Positions 61,951 to 64,000 of a DNA stretch of 64,000 nucleotides are shown here, piece after piece. The DNA is from Streptococcus viridans (GTDB lineage: Bacteria > Bacillota > Bacilli > Lactobacillales > Streptococcaceae): contig NZ_LR134266.1 in assembly GCF_900636365.1 (NCBI RefSeq), forward strand, positions 199,501 through 263,500. The letters run 5' to 3'. Made by a program: the position numbers and the translations under genes. Within the stretch, counting starts at the first letter, position 1; each line of letters begins with the position of its first letter. The notes under the pieces are model-generated. The model was given only the letters and a program-made list of their open reading frames with translations. It searched no databases and was not told where the DNA came from.

Positions 61951-63024
61951 ATGAAAAAAATTGGGATCTACCTGGTTTACGGTCTATCGTTTCTTCTCTT
62001 GATGGCTGCTTTTGCCTTGGGGACGATCGCCTTTACGGAGTTAGGTTTTCAACTGGTTTTTGTACCGGGCTATCTCTTCACTTTTTCTAGCATTTATCTC
62101 ATTTTCATTCTCCATGAACTGGGGCATGCTTTTTGTGGCTATCTGACGGGCTATCGGCTCGTCGCTTTAGGCTTGGGAAATTTTCTCCTGACTAAAAAAG
62201 CAGGGAAGTTTCGTCTTAGCCGCACGGCCACTCTGAAAAATGTCGGTGCCCAGTATATTGGACTAAAAGAGGATGAAAGTGACCAACGAATGATTCTGAT
62301 GCTTTCCGGTGGGATATTGGTTCATTTGACTTTACTTATCGTATCCATCCTTTTTGGAGTTCTGACACAGAGTTGGTATTTTGCAGGCACTTGGATTTGT
62401 CTCAATCTCTCCTTCATTTTGGCCAATGCTCTCCCCCTTGGGATTACAGATGGAGCTAAAATTTTAGAATTGATGCGCCATCCTGAAAATGTACCCTATG
62501 CTTATCTCGGACTGCGCCATTCTGCTCAGACCTTGCTAGCGCCAGAAGACTACGATCTAAAAGACTTTGTTAGACCTGTTTCTGAGGAGGCGCAAGGAGG
62601 CTTTGTAGAGGGGGTCTTAGCCCTTCAGGGAGAAATCTACATCCTAGAGGGCAATCGCGAGGCGGCTAAGGAGCAGTTTCAGGCTTTATTGGAGAGGGCA
62701 GATAGTCCGATGATTCAAACGGCTGCCCAGTTATCCCTCTTACATATCGCCTTATTAGAAGGAGATGATGAGAAAGCAGAGGAATACGCGAGCATTCGAC
62801 GAGTCAAGTCTTTTTTGTCGATGAAAATGACCAATATACAGGCGGTCCAAGCCTGGTATCAATTTAAGGTCAAGAAGGATTTGGCCCAGACACACAAGGC
62901 GATCAAGCTTGCCAGACAGAAAATGGATGTAAGTCGCATGTTGCGGGATGAGAAAGTCTATTACCAGCAGTGGTTAGATGAGTTGGAACAAGCCATACAG
63001 GAAGAAGAGACTCAGGTGAGTTGA
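61951..63024 (+). CDS. M50-like membrane zinc metallopeptidase
   Basis: The ATG at 61951 is chosen behind GGGAG rather than the in-frame GTG at 61939. 357 residues with about five N-terminal helices. HELGH (His55-His59) on a membrane helix is the zinc-binding motif of M50 site-2-type proteases. The C-terminal third (about 200-350) is soluble and helical, TPR-like (EGVLALQGEIYILEGNREAA). Substrate unknown. It may form an operon with the gene at 63047. Confidence 0.72.
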   Translation: MKKIGIYLVYGLSFLLLMAAFALGTIAFTELGFQLVFVPGYLFTFSSIYLIFILHELGHAFCGYLTGYRLVALGLGNFLLTKKAGKFRLSRTATLKNVGAQYIGLKEDESDQRMILMLSGGILVHLTLLIVSILFGVLTQSWYFAGTWICLNLSFILANALPLGITDGAKILELMRHPENVPYAYLGLRHSAQTLLAPEDYDLKDFVRPVSEEAQGGFVEGVLALQGEIYILEGNREAAKEQFQALLERADSPMIQTAAQLSLLHIALLEGDDEKAEEYASIRRVKSFLSMKMTNIQAVQAWYQFKVKKDLAQTHKAIKLARQKMDVSRMLRDEKVYYQQWLDELEQAIQEEETQVS

Positions 63025-63046
63025 GAAAAGGAAAGAGAGCTGTACG

Positions 63047-63589
63047 ATGCTTCAGATATTTAAGCGGTTATTTAGTAAAAAATCCCAAAAATCTCAAGAG
63101 CGTGAGTCGATCCTTCCTCGAAATCGCTTTGCGGATCTAGATTTCGAGCGAGTATTGAAGTCAGGAACTCGTCGCCTCGTTAATGAGGAGGGACGCTATG
63201 CAGAAGATGGTACAGTCACAGAACTTGAATTTCCTGAAGACTTTGCGGAATTTGAATTTCTAGTTGGTTTTAAGACGGAAGAGGAAGACCAGTTTCAGAA
63301 ACTATTAGCTCGTTTAAATAGTATTGACAATGCCATTCAGTCTTGTTTGGAAAGTGAGATGCAGCAACCTATTCCTCAATATGCCAAGGATCTCGGCTAT
63401 ACTCAGAAGAGATGGGAGAAAACTTTTTACTTCCATCCCTGGGTATTAAGTTTTGAGGAAAATCCGCCTAATCTTCGCTATGTTGCCGATTATGTAAATG
63501 ATGAGTTTACCGTTTATTTTGCTAAAAAACATGGCAGATGGCAGGCATACTGGGATGCAGAGTGCCAAAAGGTGATTGAAGAAAGCTAG
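63047..63589 (+). CDS. Hypothetical protein
   Basis: 180 residues, soluble, with a basic first 20 residues (MLQIFKRLFSKKSQKSQERE) and a domain with several aromatic residues (WEKTFYFHPWVLSFEENPPN, then YFAKKHGRWQAYWDAECQ). No family recognised. 22 bp after the metallopeptidase gene and on the same strand, so probably co-transcribed. Confidence 0.6.
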   Translation: MLQIFKRLFSKKSQKSQERESILPRNRFADLDFERVLKSGTRRLVNEEGRYAEDGTVTELEFPEDFAEFEFLVGFKTEEEDQFQKLLARLNSIDNAIQSCLESEMQQPIPQYAKDLGYTQKRWEKTFYFHPWVLSFEENPPNLRYVADYVNDEFTVYFAKKHGRWQAYWDAECQKVIEES

Positions 63590-63637
63590 CTAGGGTTTTC
63601 CTATAGAGTAGTTGTTATGGTAGAAAAGGTCATCATC

Positions 63638-64000
63638 ATGGAATTATTGGATAAACAATTGGATTTTACGGGTTGTAAGATTGCTTTGATTTGTGATGGG
63701 CGAATTTTGACCATCTTACGCGATGACAAACCAACCATTCCTTGGCCTAATCTGTGGGAGTTGCCAGGTGGTGGCCGCGAAGGGGACGAGAGTCCTTTTG
63801 AGTGTGTAGCGCGTGAAGTCTATGAAGAATTAAATATCCAACTGTCGAAAGATGACATAGTTTGGTCTTGGATCTACCCCAGCATGTTAGATGAGAATAA
63901 GAAATCCGTCTTTTTAGTTGGGAAATTGACACAGGAACAGTTTGACAGTATTGTCTTTGGAGACGAGGGACAGGGCTATAAGTTAGTAAGCCTTGAAGAG
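63638..64000 (+). CDS. Nudix hydrolase (cut by window end)
   Basis: Partial, at least 121 codons, open at the window edge. The Nudix box GGGREGDESPFECVAREV followed by YEEL is complete. The ATG at 63638 (MELLDKQLDF) follows AAAAGG at good spacing; an in-frame ATG at 63617 lacks one. Nudix enzymes split nucleoside diphosphate-linked compounds; substrate not clear. Confidence 0.85.
   Translation, partial: MELLDKQLDFTGCKIALICDGRILTILRDDKPTIPWPNLWELPGGGREGDESPFECVAREVYEELNIQLSKDDIVWSWIYPSMLDENKKSVFLVGKLTQEQFDSIVFGDEGQGYKLVSLEE

Overview
The window is chromosomal DNA of an oral Streptococcus, most likely of the mitis/sanguinis group. The evidence is the competence-type ssbB next to groESL with a CIRCE operator, a vex/vncRS-like block, Gls24/AmaP stress proteins, a DUF3013 gene beside rarA, a 6S RNA beside tRNA-Lys(CTT), and a streptococcal type VIIb secretion locus. 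The species cannot be fixed from this window alone.

Layout. (1) 0.05-8.4 kb: ssbB, then a sugar-sensing block (membrane-anchored sugar-binding protein, histidine kinase, response regulator, extracellular solute-binding protein) leading into a mannose-family PTS operon (IIA, IIB, IIC, IID). The PTS operon is preceded by regularly spaced TGACA-type palindromes and a cre-like site. (2) 8.4-11.7 kb: groES-groEL under CIRCE control, then about 1.2 kb of non-coding DNA with two tandem copies of a strongly structured sequence. (3) 11.7-19.1 kb: a vex1-vex2-vex3/vncR-vncS block in which vex3 is cut by an in-frame stop, then a second FtsX/LolD-type ABC transporter on the minus strand. (4) 19.3-59.75 kb: a visibly AT-richer island ending at tRNA-Lys(CTT). 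(5) 59.7-64 kb: core genome again (tRNA-Lys, 6S RNA, rarA, DUF3013, an M50-like membrane peptidase, a hypothetical gene and a partial Nudix hydrolase).

The island looks like several elements piled up at one integration site. The tRNA-derived att core occurs six times (about 19.33, 29.38, 30.43, 33.53, 51.64 and 59.75 kb), and two further arm sequences lack a core (36.33 and 54.65 kb). Only one integrase remains, at the tRNA end, with an excisionase-like DUF3173 protein, a MobT/Rep_trans-type relaxase, an oriT-like structured region and an XRE repressor: an integrative mobilizable element. Inside the island are two tandem copies of a GlsB-AmaP-DUF2273-Asp23-CsbD envelope-stress operon, a complete T7SSb locus (esxA, esaA, essA, esaB, essB, essC), and an LXG effector operon. 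The LXG protein ends in a domain that looks like an Ntox15/Tde1 DNase (HxxD motif) and is followed by a GAD-like/DUF1851 (Tdi1-type) immunity gene.

The most notable feature is how these parts combine. The Tdi1-type immunity gene, its terminators, the att core and arms, and an LtrA-family gene form a duplicated block of roughly 2.2 kb, in direct orientation on both sides of the T7SS/LXG region. Extra full-length, broken and fragmentary immunity genes lie beside other att copies. The immunity copies share their N- and C-terminal parts but differ in the middle. This suggests a recombination-driven store of effector immunity genes built on the scars of repeated integration at tRNA-Lys.
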